The position numbers and the translations under genes were made by a program. A stretch of 64,000 bases of DNA from Flavobacterium pisciphilum (GTDB lineage: Bacteria > Bacteroidota > Bacteroidia > Flavobacteriales > Flavobacteriaceae). Within the stretch, counting starts at the first letter, position 1. The number at the start of each line of letters is the position of its first letter. This document shows positions 43,529 to 52,956 of the stretch, one piece after another. The DNA is taken from contig NZ_JAJJMO010000001.1 of NCBI RefSeq assembly GCF_020905345.1, positions 1,488,001-1,552,000 of the forward strand. Reading direction: 5' to 3'. Under the pieces are notes generated by a model. That model had not been told where the DNA came from. It searched no databases and was given only the letters and a program-made list of their open reading frames with translations.

Positions 43529-46500
43529 TTATTTAAGTAATGTAAATGCTCCTTTTTCGGTTATCGTATGGTTATAAAAAGTCTTTGCAGTGATTTTGAA
43601 AAAGTAGTTTCCATTTTCGGCTGCATGATTTTTTATTTGCCCATCCCATCCTCTGATGTTCTTTCCTGTTTCAGAATATACAATTCCTCCCCAAGTGTCG
43701 TAAACATCCAGAGTAATGCTATCGAAGCCTAAGAACACTGGTGCAAACGTGTCATTGTAACCATCATTATTTGGTGTAAAGGCATTTGGCATTATTAGAC
43801 TATATCCTTTTTCGACTACTATTGTAGAGGTATAACTATATTGACAACCAAAAGGATATGTAACTGTTTGTTTTATTGTATATGTTCCTTCTCTTGTATA
43901 AATATGTTTTGGGTTTTCTTCATTTGAAAATTTACCATCACCAAAGTCCCAAGAAATATTTGTAAAATCTCCCGTTGCTAGATTGGTAAATAAAATTGGA
44001 TCATAAATTGAATACAAATCAAAAACATCTTTACCATACGAACTTGTCGAATAATTAGCGATTCCTAATACTGGTGTATTAACATTGTATGGGAAATCGG
44101 CTGTACAACCAAAACTATCGGTTACACTAAATATAATTAAGCCTTTATTTTCAGTATTCATAATCTCGTTGTTTGGACCTGAAACAACTCCATCTGACCA
44201 GCTTAATGTATATGGTGGTATTCCTCCTTTAACGTGTCCTACAAATGTTTGATGTACATACTTCGTATCACAATTAAAATCTGTTAACACTTCAATAGTT
44301 GGTGTAAGTTGATCGAATCGGGTAATTTTCCATTCTTCCGATTTTTTACAACCATTGGCATCAGTAACTGTGACAGCATACGTTCCTGGAGGAAGTTTAG
44401 TCAAATCTTCTGTTTTAGCTCCATTTGACCAAGAGTAACTAAATGGAGGCAGACCTCCTGTTACCACTAAATTAATTTCACCAGTGTTTGCATCTACGCA
44501 ATCTAATGGGTTTGATACATCAGCTCTTAATTCTAATAATAAAGGCTCAATTATAATAAAAGTTTCTTTTATTACACATGATTTAGCATCAGTAATTGTT
44601 ACACTATATTTTCCTGGTCCTATATTATTACGTTCTATTCCTGCTGTCGAATTATCGTCCCAGACTAACTTAACTGGTGCTTTTCCTCCTACAAGGTTCA
44701 ATCGGATGTGACCATCATTTGCACCAAAACAAGAAACATTCATTACATCTGGATTTATAGTAAAAACAGGAGCATTATCTATAACTATAGTAAATACTTT
44801 TGGACAACCTAATGAATCTGTAATTGTGATTATATAAGTTCCTGCTGATAAGTTATTTTGAACTAAACCTGTTCCTAAATTACTCCATTCTATAATATAA
44901 GGCTCTCCTGTTGTAAAAGGAACTCCTCCTGTAATACTATTGATAGTAATAGATGCATTGGAATAATTATAACATGCAATTTCGGTTTTACTGTAATTTA
45001 AACGGATTTCATCATTTTGAAGTAATACTACTCTTAGTTTATCTGTACAACCTGAATTGTCTGTAACAGTTAAATCATAAGTACCTGCTGCAAGATTTTT
45101 TGGGTTTTGAAGATTACTTCTAAATCCGTTTGGACCTGTCCAACTGTATCGGTAATTAAAAACTCCTGGAGATAATTCAGTATATCGACCTCCTACTGTA
45201 CTTACATTAATTTCTCCTGTATAGTATCCATAACATAAAATATTAACTTGACTTTCGAAACTTACCTTTAATAATGGTGGTTCGATAATTATATAGCTTC
45301 CTGTTAGTATATCACAGTTATTAGCTTCAGTAATCGTTACTCCATAAACTCCTGATGCTAGATTATTAATGTTTCCAGCTGTTGCAGTGTAAGGATTTCC
45401 GTCTTTTGTCCATACATATTTATAAGGTAACGTTCCTCCTGATACTGATAGATTAATGTATCCGTTATTTAACCCAAAACATGTAATGTCATTTTTACCT
45501 CCTGAGAATTGAAATTTCCCCGGTTCATTAACATAGTACGTTCTTGAATATGGACAATTACCATTATCATTGATTCTTAAATTATAGCTTCCTGGCTTTA
45601 AATTAGAAATATCCTTATCGGTACTTGTAAACCCATTAGGACCTGTCCAAGAGAAAGTATATGGATTTCCTGTTGCAAAAGGAATTCCTCCAGTTACTGT
45701 TATAGCAATAGAAGCATCATTTGAACCATAACAAGTACTATTTTTTGTAACATCAACTACATTTATTAATGGGTCTACTATTACAGTTATTGTAAAATTA
45801 GGTCCAGGACAAACTGTAGATATAGGCGATACAGTATATGTTACTGTTGCTGGATTGGCTGTATTATTTATTAAAGTTTGACTAATAGTTGTTCTGGGAG
45901 ATGATTGCCCACTTGCTCCACTCACAGCTCCAGCTGGAGAAACTACTGGTGTTGACCAAACATAGGTCGTTCCTGCAGGTACATTATCTATACCATTAGT
46001 AACTGGGGTAACTTGAAAGCCAGTACCACTACATGTTTTTACTGACTTATCTTTTATAATAGGAGATAGAACTAAATCAACAGAAAAAGGTCTTTTGGCT
46101 TCAGTTGTACCACAACTATTGGTTACTCTAAAAATTGCTTCATAATTACCACTAGTAGTATAATTTATAGGGCCTGGATTAAGTAAAGTAGATGATGAAG
46201 GGGTACCTCCTGGAAAACTCCACTCATACGTTATTTCTGAGCTTGGAGAACAAGTTTCCTCTACTGTTCCGACTGGATTAATTGTTGCCGAATTACAAAA
46301 ATCTGAAATTGGTTTTAGAGTGATAACTGGTTTCTTTTTTACTGGAATTAATTGAGAAGAATAGTTATAAACTCCACAAGAATTTGTTGTTCTTAATTGA
46401 ACATTGTATGATCCTGGTTTTGCAAAATTAAAAACTGGATTTTTAGAATATGAATTTGTACCATCTGCAAAATTCCATTGACCAGTTGTTCCTTTACCGC

Positions 46501-47887
46501 AATATCCTTCGTAGTAATATGTAACTTCCCAATAATAAGACTCCGTACCACAACCTAAACTTGTATCAGTAGTATTTATCATTTGTACATTAGTCGAAGC
46601 ACAAGCATTACCATAGGTAAATTTTGGTTGTAATATAGGCTCAACGCATATTGTTCTTGTAGTTTCTGTTCCTACTCCACAAGGCGTTGTTGCATTTAAC
46701 TTAATCGTATAGGTACCTGGGGTTGTATATACATGAACTGGGCTAACTTCTCTAGAAAATGTTCCGTCTCCAAAATCCCAAGTATATACATTATAAGTAC
46801 TACAATCATTGGTATAACCTGCTCTAGTTGTATTATTGAAATTAACATAGGTATTGGCACATACAATACTATTTACATTAAAACTTATCACTGGCACATC
46901 TAATATAATAATAGGGCCTGCTGTAAGATACGTACGCCCACAAGATGTTGATATTGTTAAACTAACCGTATTTCCAGAAGGACAATTGGCACTTGTGAAT
47001 TTATGTGGTACAGGGAAATTTTGTGAAGCTTGCGGATTTGCAGCATTATAATAAGTAGAGCTTTCTAATTGTCCTTGGGTAAAATTTAGAACCGTTCCGT
47101 CACCATAATTAACCAAATAATTGGTATCAGAAGGATTAAGTCCCCATGCACCTATTGCAAAATCCATTGGAGCAACTGGAATACATAAATTAGTTGTATT
47201 ACCTGGAGCTATAAGTGCTCCTAGTGGATTATTTGAATTTTTAACAACATAGGTTACAGAATTATTGCAACCGTTTCCTACAGCCGTAATAACCATATTA
47301 AAAGAGCCTAATTTCTGATACTCATGCGCTTTCGGAAAAGTAACGTTCGTCTCAGAACTACCATCTCCCCAATTTACATTATAAGATGTGATACATCCTA
47401 TTGAACCTGAATTATTCACTACATTAATTGTGTATTTAGGGCTAGAGTTATTATCTCCACATCTTTCAAAAGAAGTACTTCCGCCATTTACAAACTTTAA
47501 ATCTGGTTTTTGCTTTACAGAAACAGTCTTAGTTGCTGTATTTACACCGGTAGCATCAGTTACCGTTAGCGTCACAGTAAAAGATTGCAATCCGCAACCT
47601 ACTGCTGTAAAAGAATGGCTCGGATTATTATCAGTAGACGTGCTTCCGTCTCCAAAATCCCATTTATATGTAAAGGGAGCTGTACCAGTTACAATAGGAT
47701 TAAATGTAATAGGAGTTCCTGAACAAGTTCCATCATTAGTAAAATTGAAATCGACATTTGGGGCTAAAACTAAATTTTTGTAAGCTTTATTAGTAGTAAA
47801 GTCACTTTTATTGACAGTACCAAATCCATAAACCGAAGTAGTAATTATTAAAAGAAAATATAAGTGTAAGAAGTAATGTTTCCCCAT
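43529..47887 (-). CDS. Giant surface adhesin: PKD and SprB repeats, T9SS type B sorting domain
   Basis: The 1452-residue exported protein has a signal peptide (about 1-22), a series of PKD domains (YKWDFGDGS near 75, YTWDFGDGTF near 365 and one more near the C-terminus at NISWDFGDGKFS), then a run of SprB-type repeats (pattern CxGxNDGxIxLxVxGG..PYxYxW, about 735-1240). The last 85 or so residues (MPNAFTPNNDGYNDTF to GAFTLLK) form a gliding-motility-associated type B sorting domain. Such proteins mediate surface adhesion or gliding. It forms a unit with the PorP/SprF gene. A TACTTTTG -7 box at 47911-47918 lies just upstream. Confidence 0.95.
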   Translation of the reverse strand: MGKHYFLHLYFLLIITTSVYGFGTVNKSDFTTNKAYKNLVLAPNVDFNFTNDGTCSGTPITFNPIVTGTAPFTYKWDFGDGSTSTDNNPSHSFTAVGCGLQSFTVTLTVTDATGVNTATKTVSVKQKPDLKFVNGGSTSFERCGDNNSSPKYTINVVNNSGSIGCITSYNVNWGDGSSETNVTFPKAHEYQKLGSFNMVITAVGNGCNNSVTYVVKNSNNPLGALIAPGNTTNLCIPVAPMDFAIGAWGLNPSDTNYLVNYGDGTVLNFTQGQLESSTYYNAANPQASQNFPVPHKFTSANCPSGNTVSLTISTSCGRTYLTAGPIIILDVPVISFNVNSIVCANTYVNFNNTTRAGYTNDCSTYNVYTWDFGDGTFSREVSPVHVYTTPGTYTIKLNATTPCGVGTETTRTICVEPILQPKFTYGNACASTNVQMINTTDTSLGCGTESYYWEVTYYYEGYCGKGTTGQWNFADGTNSYSKNPVFNFAKPGSYNVQLRTTNSCGVYNYSSQLIPVKKKPVITLKPISDFCNSATINPVGTVEETCSPSSEITYEWSFPGGTPSSSTLLNPGPINYTTSGNYEAIFRVTNSCGTTEAKRPFSVDLVLSPIIKDKSVKTCSGTGFQVTPVTNGIDNVPAGTTYVWSTPVVSPAGAVSGASGQSSPRTTISQTLINNTANPATVTYTVSPISTVCPGPNFTITVIVDPLINVVDVTKNSTCYGSNDASIAITVTGGIPFATGNPYTFSWTGPNGFTSTDKDISNLKPGSYNLRINDNGNCPYSRTYYVNEPGKFQFSGGKNDITCFGLNNGYINLSVSGGTLPYKYVWTKDGNPYTATAGNINNLASGVYGVTITEANNCDILTGSYIIIEPPLLKVSFESQVNILCYGYYTGEINVSTVGGRYTELSPGVFNYRYSWTGPNGFRSNLQNPKNLAAGTYDLTVTDNSGCTDKLRVVLLQNDEIRLNYSKTEIACYNYSNASITINSITGGVPFTTGEPYIIEWSNLGTGLVQNNLSAGTYIITITDSLGCPKVFTIVIDNAPVFTINPDVMNVSCFGANDGHIRLNLVGGKAPVKLVWDDNSTAGIERNNIGPGKYSVTITDAKSCVIKETFIIIEPLLLELRADVSNPLDCVDANTGEINLVVTGGLPPFSYSWSNGAKTEDLTKLPPGTYAVTVTDANGCKKSEEWKITRFDQLTPTIEVLTDFNCDTKYVHQTFVGHVKGGIPPYTLSWSDGVVSGPNNEIMNTENKGLIIFSVTDSFGCTADFPYNVNTPVLGIANYSTSSYGKDVFDLYSIYDPILFTNLATGDFTNISWDFGDGKFSNEENPKHIYTREGTYTIKQTVTYPFGCQYSYTSTIVVEKGYSLIMPNAFTPNNDGYNDTFAPVFLGFDSITLDVYDTWGGIVYSETGKNIRGWDGQIKNHAAENGNYFFKITAKTFYNHTITEKGAFTLLK

Positions 47888-47910
47888 GAAGTGTCATTTA
47901 TTTTAGCTGC

Positions 47911-47918
47911 CAAAAGTA
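47911..47918 (-). promoter_or_regulatory. -7 element of the adhesin operon
   Basis: TACTTTTG on the minus strand fits TAnnTTTG perfectly, 24 bp upstream of the ATG, with TTTG about 15 bp further upstream. Confidence 0.55.
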
Positions 47919-48123
47919 TACGTTTTTTTTAATCAAAAAAATATTATAAAATAATCTTTTTTTGATTTCAATAATTTAGATTAAAAGTGATTTATTAATT
48001 TTTATAACGTGCTAAAAATAAAACAATTGAGTTTTTATCTTGAAACTAAAAACTGTCATTTACTTTATTATTACTATTATAAATTCTTTAATTCATCATT
48101 TAAAAACACAGTAATTGATGATA

Positions 48124-48160
48124 CAAATAACCTTAACAAGTACGCAATAGTTTTGCGTAG
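48124..48160 (-). promoter_or_regulatory. Palindromic site 7, next to the WYL regulator
   Basis: The palindrome GTACGCA-N7-TGCGTAG lies at 48140-48160, followed on the minus strand by an 8-bp spacer and GTTATTTG (48124-48131). Geometry points left, into a 200-bp gap before the adhesin. On the plus strand the WYL gene starts 137 bp away. Either target, or autoregulation of the WYL gene, is possible. The gap 47919-48123 contains no gene I can support. Confidence 0.6.
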
Positions 48161-48197
48161 TAATTTTAAAAGTGTATTTTTATCATTGATGTTGTTT

Positions 48198-48283
48198 GCG
48201 TGAAGGAAGGAAGCGGCATCCTTTTTTGGGCTTTTTTGACCAAAAAAGATATAGCAAACTGCCTGACCCGAAGGGACACGCCC
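48198..48283 (+). repeat. Structured dispersed repeat (Flavo-1-like), copy 2
   Basis: This is the same architecture as 42371 in the same orientation: GCGTG..CACGC outer arms, a GGCATCC-bearing hairpin and a U-rich hairpin (TTTTTTGGGC..CCAAAAAA). It ends 13 bp before the WYL gene start, so it may lie in that gene's 5' leader. Confidence 0.65.
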
Positions 48284-48296
48284 AAAAATTTAAATT

Positions 48297-49310
48297 ATGT
48301 CACAAAACAAGAATGCATTGATTCGATACAAAACAATTGATAAATGCCTACAGAACCAATACCGAACTTGGACACTCGATGATTTAATCGAGGCTTGTTC
48401 GGATGCTTTATTTGAATACGAGGGTCGAGAAAACCCTGTAAGCAAACGTACCATACAAATGGATATTCAACTTATGCGCAGTGAAAAACTCGGATACAAT
48501 GCTCCTATTGTGGTTTATGACAAGAAATTCTACAAATACGATGATGAGGATTTCTCAATTACCGATATTCCACTAACTGAAACTGACATGAATGTCTTAA
48601 CTGAAACGGTTTCTATGTTAAAACAATTTAAAGACTTCTCTTTGTTTAGTGATGTCTCTGATATTTTACAGCGCTTAGAAGACAAAATCTATTCGGAGAA
48701 ATCACATACCAATTCAGTAATTTATCTCGATAAAAATGAGAATCTAAAAGGATTGCACTATTTGGACGAAATTTATCAAGCCATCATTAAAAAAATTGTT
48801 CTTGTTATTACCTACAAATCATTTAAATCCAGAGAGGAGCAAAAGTTTAATTTTCATCCTTTTATTTTAAAGGAATTTAATAATCGTTGGTTTCTGATTG
48901 GCAAAAAAAAATCGAGAGCACCAATAACCAATTTAGCACTCGATAGAATTATAAAAATCGATTACGATTTTAGTATGCCTTATATAGAAGAGATTTTTGA
49001 TGCAGAAGCTTTTTATAAAGATGTAGTTGGTGTAACTGTTAATGAAGGATTGGACGCTCGAACTATAAAACTATGGATTGATAAAGAAAATGCTCCTTAT
49101 GTTCTAACAAAGCCATTCCATAATTCACAAAAACTAGAAAATGAAAATGAAGATGGAAGTATTATCATTTCGTTAAGGCTTAAAATTAATTATGAAATAG
49201 AACGTTTACTTTTAGGTTTTGGTGATGGATTGCAAGTTATTAGTCCCAACAGGTTACGATTACGGATAAAAGACAAACTTAAGAATGCTTATCTTAATTA
49301 TAAAGATTGA
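48297..49310 (+). CDS. WYL-domain transcriptional regulator
   Basis: The 337-residue protein has an N-terminal winged helix-turn-helix (about 1-75; VSKRTIQMDIQLMRSE is the recognition-helix region), a WYL ligand-sensing domain (about 150-235; VLVITYKSF, FHPFILKEFNNRWFLIG) and a C-terminal WCX-type extension. WYL regulators sense small ligands, in several cases nucleic-acid fragments, and control defence or DNA-damage operons. No other regulator gene lies in the RNA-repair region and a palindromic site is 137 bp upstream, so it is the best candidate to bind all seven sites. This link is inferred. Confidence 0.88.
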   Translation: MSQNKNALIRYKTIDKCLQNQYRTWTLDDLIEACSDALFEYEGRENPVSKRTIQMDIQLMRSEKLGYNAPIVVYDKKFYKYDDEDFSITDIPLTETDMNVLTETVSMLKQFKDFSLFSDVSDILQRLEDKIYSEKSHTNSVIYLDKNENLKGLHYLDEIYQAIIKKIVLVITYKSFKSREEQKFNFHPFILKEFNNRWFLIGKKKSRAPITNLALDRIIKIDYDFSMPYIEEIFDAEAFYKDVVGVTVNEGLDARTIKLWIDKENAPYVLTKPFHNSQKLENENEDGSIIISLRLKINYEIERLLLGFGDGLQVISPNRLRLRIKDKLKNAYLNYKD

Positions 49311-49649
49311 TAATTCTTATTTTTAAATCGGAGAATTATCTCTCAAGAAACAGCAATCTGAAGTCCTAATTCCCTGAGATGAAGTAATTTTTAGAATATT
49401 AGAATAATTATAATTTTAAAAAAATCAGTATATTACATTCAAAAACAAAAAACTTAACCAACTCTATTTCAGAGTAAATTTTTAATTAATTAAAAAATAT
49501 TTTTTGAAATACTATGCATGCATAATATTTTTTTATTATATTTGAAATCGATATAGTTGCCAATAAAACGAATTCGATTTAAATTAATGCAAAAGATACA
49601 ATGAAATGTATTTCACATTAAAATTAAATAATCAAATACAATCTACAAA
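49311..49649. other. Regulatory region upstream of the MarR/beta-oxidation operon
   Basis: There is no gene. It contains the palindrome at 49513 and the promoter at 49537; the rest is AT-rich. Confidence 0.6.
49513..49544 (+). promoter_or_regulatory. Promoter with TATGCATGCATA palindrome (candidate MarR operator)
   Basis: A perfect 12-bp palindrome (49513-49524) is followed by TATATTTG (49537-49544), a perfect -7 box. The palindrome occupies the -33 region, where a bound repressor would block RNA polymerase. It precedes the marR gene, fitting autoregulation and ligand-relieved repression of the whole operon. Confidence 0.6.
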
Positions 49650-50117
49650 ATGAAAGAAAAAACTATAGATTATATTTTACGAGCAACCTGGCAAGCAGTA
49701 TCAAGGATGTACAATGAAGAGGCTGCAAAATATGATGCAACAATGGCTACTGGTTTTGCACTATTAAGTATCGATAAAGAAGAGGGTACTCCATCGACAG
49801 CATTAGGTCCGAGAATGGGAATGGAAGCTACTAGCTTAACCAGAACGCTTAAATCTATGGAAGAAAAAGGTTTGATTGTTCGCAAGAAAAATCCAACTGA
49901 TGGTCGAGGAGTTTTGATTTATCTAACTGAATTTGGAAAAGAAAAAAGAGATTTATCTAAAAATACAGTCTTGAAATTTAATGAAACAGTTAGAAACCAC
50001 GTTTCTGAAGAAAAATTAAAACATTTTATGGAGGTCTCAGAAATCATAAATGAATTAATACAAGATAAAAATATATTTAATCAAACAGAAAAAATAGAAA
50101 ATGAAACGCACAATTAA
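49650..50117 (+). CDS. MarR family transcriptional regulator of beta-oxidation operon
   Basis: The protein is a 155-aa winged-helix dimer. The MarR core is seen as GPRMGMEATSLTRTLKSMEEKGLI (recognition helix) and the wing RKKNPTDGRGVLIYLTE. It overlaps the next gene by 17 bp, so it is translated with the fatty-acid degradation enzymes. Members in this genomic position normally respond to acyl-CoA or aromatic ligands; here acyl-CoA is the likely inducer (inference). The palindrome at 49513 is its probable operator. Confidence 0.9.
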   Translation: MKEKTIDYILRATWQAVSRMYNEEAAKYDATMATGFALLSIDKEEGTPSTALGPRMGMEATSLTRTLKSMEEKGLIVRKKNPTDGRGVLIYLTEFGKEKRDLSKNTVLKFNETVRNHVSEEKLKHFMEVSEIINELIQDKNIFNQTEKIENETHN

Positions 50118-52491
50118 AAAAGTTGCCGTAATTGGATCCGGAATTATGGGTTCAGGAATAGCTTGTCATTTTGCAAACATTGGTGTGGAAGTTTTACTCC
50201 TAGACATCATTCCTCGTGAGTTAACAGAGGCCGAAACTAAAAAAGGCTTAACTCTAGAAAGCAAAGCCGTAAGAAACAGAGTTGTAAACGAACATCTTGC
50301 TAACTCATTAAAATCTAAGCCATCACCTATTTACAGTCAAAAATTCGCAAATAGAATCACGACTGGAAATACAACTGATGATATGGCAAAAATTGCCAAT
50401 GTTGATTGGATTATTGAAGTTGTTGTAGAACGTCTTGATATTAAAAAACTGGTTTTTGAACAAATTGAAAAATTCCGTAAACCAGGAACTTTAGTAACAT
50501 CAAACACTTCAGGTATTCCAATTCATTTTATGAGTGAAGGAAGAAGCGAAGACTTCCAACAACATTTCTGCGGAACACACTTTTTTAACCCTGCGCGTTA
50601 CTTAAAATTATTTGAAATTATTCCTGGTCCAAAAACTTCAACTGAAGTATTGGATTTCTTAAATGAATATGGTTCTAAATTTTTAGGAAAAACTTCGGTA
50701 GTAGCCAAAGATACTCCTGCTTTTATCGGAAACAGAATAGGTATTTATGGTATTCAGAGTTTATTTCATTTGGTAAAAGAGATGGGATTGACTATCGAAG
50801 AAGTTGATAAATTGACTGGTCCAGTAATTGGGCGTCCAAAATCAGCTACTTTCCGTACTGTCGATGTAGTAGGTCTAGATACTTTGGTACATGTTGCCAA
50901 TGGTATTTACGAAAACTGCCCAACAGATGAACAACACGAATTATTCAAACTTCCAGATTTCATCACAAAAATGATGGAAAATAATTGGTTAGGAAGCAAA
51001 ACAGGACAAGGTTTCTACAAAAAAGTAGATAAAGACATCCTTACTCTTGATTTGGACACACTAGAATATCGTGCTGCTAAAAAAGCAAATTTTGCTACAC
51101 TTGAGCTAACAAAAACTATCGATAAACCAATCAATCGTTTTAAAGTTCTTGTAAAAGGAAAAGACAAAGCTGGTGAATTCTACCGTAAAAGTTTTGCTGG
51201 TATGTTTGCTTACGTTTCAAATAGAATTCCTGAAATATCAGACGAATTATACAAAATTGACGATGCTATGAAAGCTGGTTTCGGATGGGAAAATGGTCCT
51301 TTCGAAATTTGGGATGCAATAGGTGTCGAAAATGGAATCGAAATCATGAAAGCCGAAGGTTTAGCTCCAGCTGCATGGGTAAATGACATGATCGCATCAG
51401 GAAGCAAAAGCTTTTATACTGTAAAAGAAGGAGCAACTTACTTCTACAACATTCCAACAAAATCACAAACTAAAGTTCCAGGACAAGATGCATTCATCAT
51501 TCTAAACAACATTCGCGAAAGCAAAAAAGTTTGGAGTAATAGCGGTGCAATAATCGAGGATTTAGGAGATGGAATCTTGAACTTAGAATTCCAATCAAAA
51601 ATGAATACAATTGGAGGCGATGTACTTCAAGCAATTAATAAAGCAATTGACTTATCTGAAAAAGAATATCAAGGATTAGTTATTGGTAATCAAGCAGCAA
51701 ATTTCTCTGTAGGTGCTAATATCGGAATGATTTTCATGATGGCAGTTGAGCAAGAATACGACGAGTTGAATATGGCAATCAAAATGTTCCAAGACACAAT
51801 GATGCGCGTTCGCTACTCAGGAATCCCTGTTGTAGTAGCTCCTCACGGAATGACTTTTGGTGGTGGATGCGAAATGAGCTTACATGCTGATAAAGTTGTA
51901 GCTGCTGCAGAAACTTATATGGGATTAGTTGAATTTGGAGTTGGTGTACTTCCTGGTGGTGGTGGATCAAAAGAAATGGCTTTAAGAGCATCTGATTTAT
52001 TCCGTAAAAACGATGTAGAATTAAATGTACTTCAAGAATATTTCTTAACAATCGCAATGGCAAAAGTATCTACTTCAGGTTATGAAGCTTTTGATACTGG
52101 ACTTTTACAACACGGTAAAGATATCATCGTAGTAAACAAAGACCGTCAGATTGCCGAAGCTAAGAAACATGCCTTGTTAATGGCTGAAGCTGGTTACACA
52201 CAACCAATTAGAAGAACTGATGTAAAAGTATTAGGAAAGCAAGCTCTTGGAATGTTCTTAGTAGGAACTGACCAAATGGAAGCTGGAAAATACATCTCAG
52301 AACATGATAAAAAAATCGCTAACAAATTAGCTTACGTTATGGCTGGTGGTGATTTATCAGAAGCAACATTGGTATCTGAACAATATTTATTAGATATCGA
52401 ACGTGAAGCATTCTTGAGTTTATGTACAGAACGCAAAACTTTGGAAAGAATCCAATACATGCTAACTAAAGGGAAACCATTAAGAAATTAG
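50101..52491 (+). CDS. Bifunctional 3-hydroxyacyl-CoA dehydrogenase / enoyl-CoA hydratase
   Basis: This enzyme catalyses the hydration and NAD-dependent oxidation steps of beta-oxidation. The dehydrogenase part comes first: Rossmann motif VIGSGIMGSGIA at the N-terminus and FFNPARYLKLFEIIPG near 160. The enoyl-CoA hydratase/crotonase part is C-terminal (about 480-700; GLVIGNQAANFSVGANIGM and HGMTFGGGCEMSLHADKVV). This order is opposite to E. coli FadB/FadJ and is typical of Bacteroidota and archaeal-type fusions. It is 796 aa and complete. Confidence 0.94.
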   Translation: MKRTIKKVAVIGSGIMGSGIACHFANIGVEVLLLDIIPRELTEAETKKGLTLESKAVRNRVVNEHLANSLKSKPSPIYSQKFANRITTGNTTDDMAKIANVDWIIEVVVERLDIKKLVFEQIEKFRKPGTLVTSNTSGIPIHFMSEGRSEDFQQHFCGTHFFNPARYLKLFEIIPGPKTSTEVLDFLNEYGSKFLGKTSVVAKDTPAFIGNRIGIYGIQSLFHLVKEMGLTIEEVDKLTGPVIGRPKSATFRTVDVVGLDTLVHVANGIYENCPTDEQHELFKLPDFITKMMENNWLGSKTGQGFYKKVDKDILTLDLDTLEYRAAKKANFATLELTKTIDKPINRFKVLVKGKDKAGEFYRKSFAGMFAYVSNRIPEISDELYKIDDAMKAGFGWENGPFEIWDAIGVENGIEIMKAEGLAPAAWVNDMIASGSKSFYTVKEGATYFYNIPTKSQTKVPGQDAFIILNNIRESKKVWSNSGAIIEDLGDGILNLEFQSKMNTIGGDVLQAINKAIDLSEKEYQGLVIGNQAANFSVGANIGMIFMMAVEQEYDELNMAIKMFQDTMMRVRYSGIPVVVAPHGMTFGGGCEMSLHADKVVAAAETYMGLVEFGVGVLPGGGGSKEMALRASDLFRKNDVELNVLQEYFLTIAMAKVSTSGYEAFDTGLLQHGKDIIVVNKDRQIAEAKKHALLMAEAGYTQPIRRTDVKVLGKQALGMFLVGTDQMEAGKYISEHDKKIANKLAYVMAGGDLSEATLVSEQYLLDIEREAFLSLCTERKTLERIQYMLTKGKPLRN

Positions 52492-52544
52492 TATCAAGAA
52501 CTAAGTATTAAGTATCAAGAATCGTGTATTAAGGATTAAAGGTT

Positions 52545-52901
52545 ATGCATCAATTTGAAAAATTAAAAATTTGGCAAAAAGCAATGAATATTACAGAAGC
52601 AGTATATAGAGCTTGTGCATCATTGCCTAAAGACGAAAAATTTAATCTTACGAGTCAAATAAAAAGATGTGCAGTTTCAATTCCTTCAAATATAGCTGAA
52701 GGTTCAGGAAGAAATTCTAAAAATGAGTTTGTACACTTTTTAGGAATCGCAAATGGTTCAACTTTTGAATTGATAACACAATTAATGATATCTAAACGTC
52801 TTGAATTAATAGATGGAGAAAAAATTTCATCTATAATAAATGAATTAATTGAAGTAAGTAATATGAATTTTACGCTTCAAAAATCTCTTAAAAACCAATA
52901 A
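52545..52901 (+). CDS. Four-helix-bundle protein (23S rRNA intervening-sequence family)
   Basis: The 118-aa, all-helical protein carries the family pattern LKIWQKAMNI, CAVSIPSNIAEGSGRNSKNEFVHFLGIANGS and ELITQLMIS. Members were first found in 23S rRNA insertions but are common free-standing genes of unknown role. It sits between the dehydrogenase/hydratase and thiolase genes, flanked by near-repeats of TTAATACT-type sequence, which suggests that it inserted into the operon without breaking it. Confidence 0.88.
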   Translation: MHQFEKLKIWQKAMNITEAVYRACASLPKDEKFNLTSQIKRCAVSIPSNIAEGSGRNSKNEFVHFLGIANGSTFELITQLMISKRLELIDGEKISSIINELIEVSNMNFTLQKSLKNQ

Positions 52902-52956
52902 TTATAACGATTGGAAGTCTTAATACTTAATACTCCAATCTTAATACCAATTATAA

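Noticed and set aside
47388..47783. Plus-strand 131-aa frame inside the adhesin
   Set aside because: It is a shadow of the repetitive PKD coding sequence on the other strand, without start signals.
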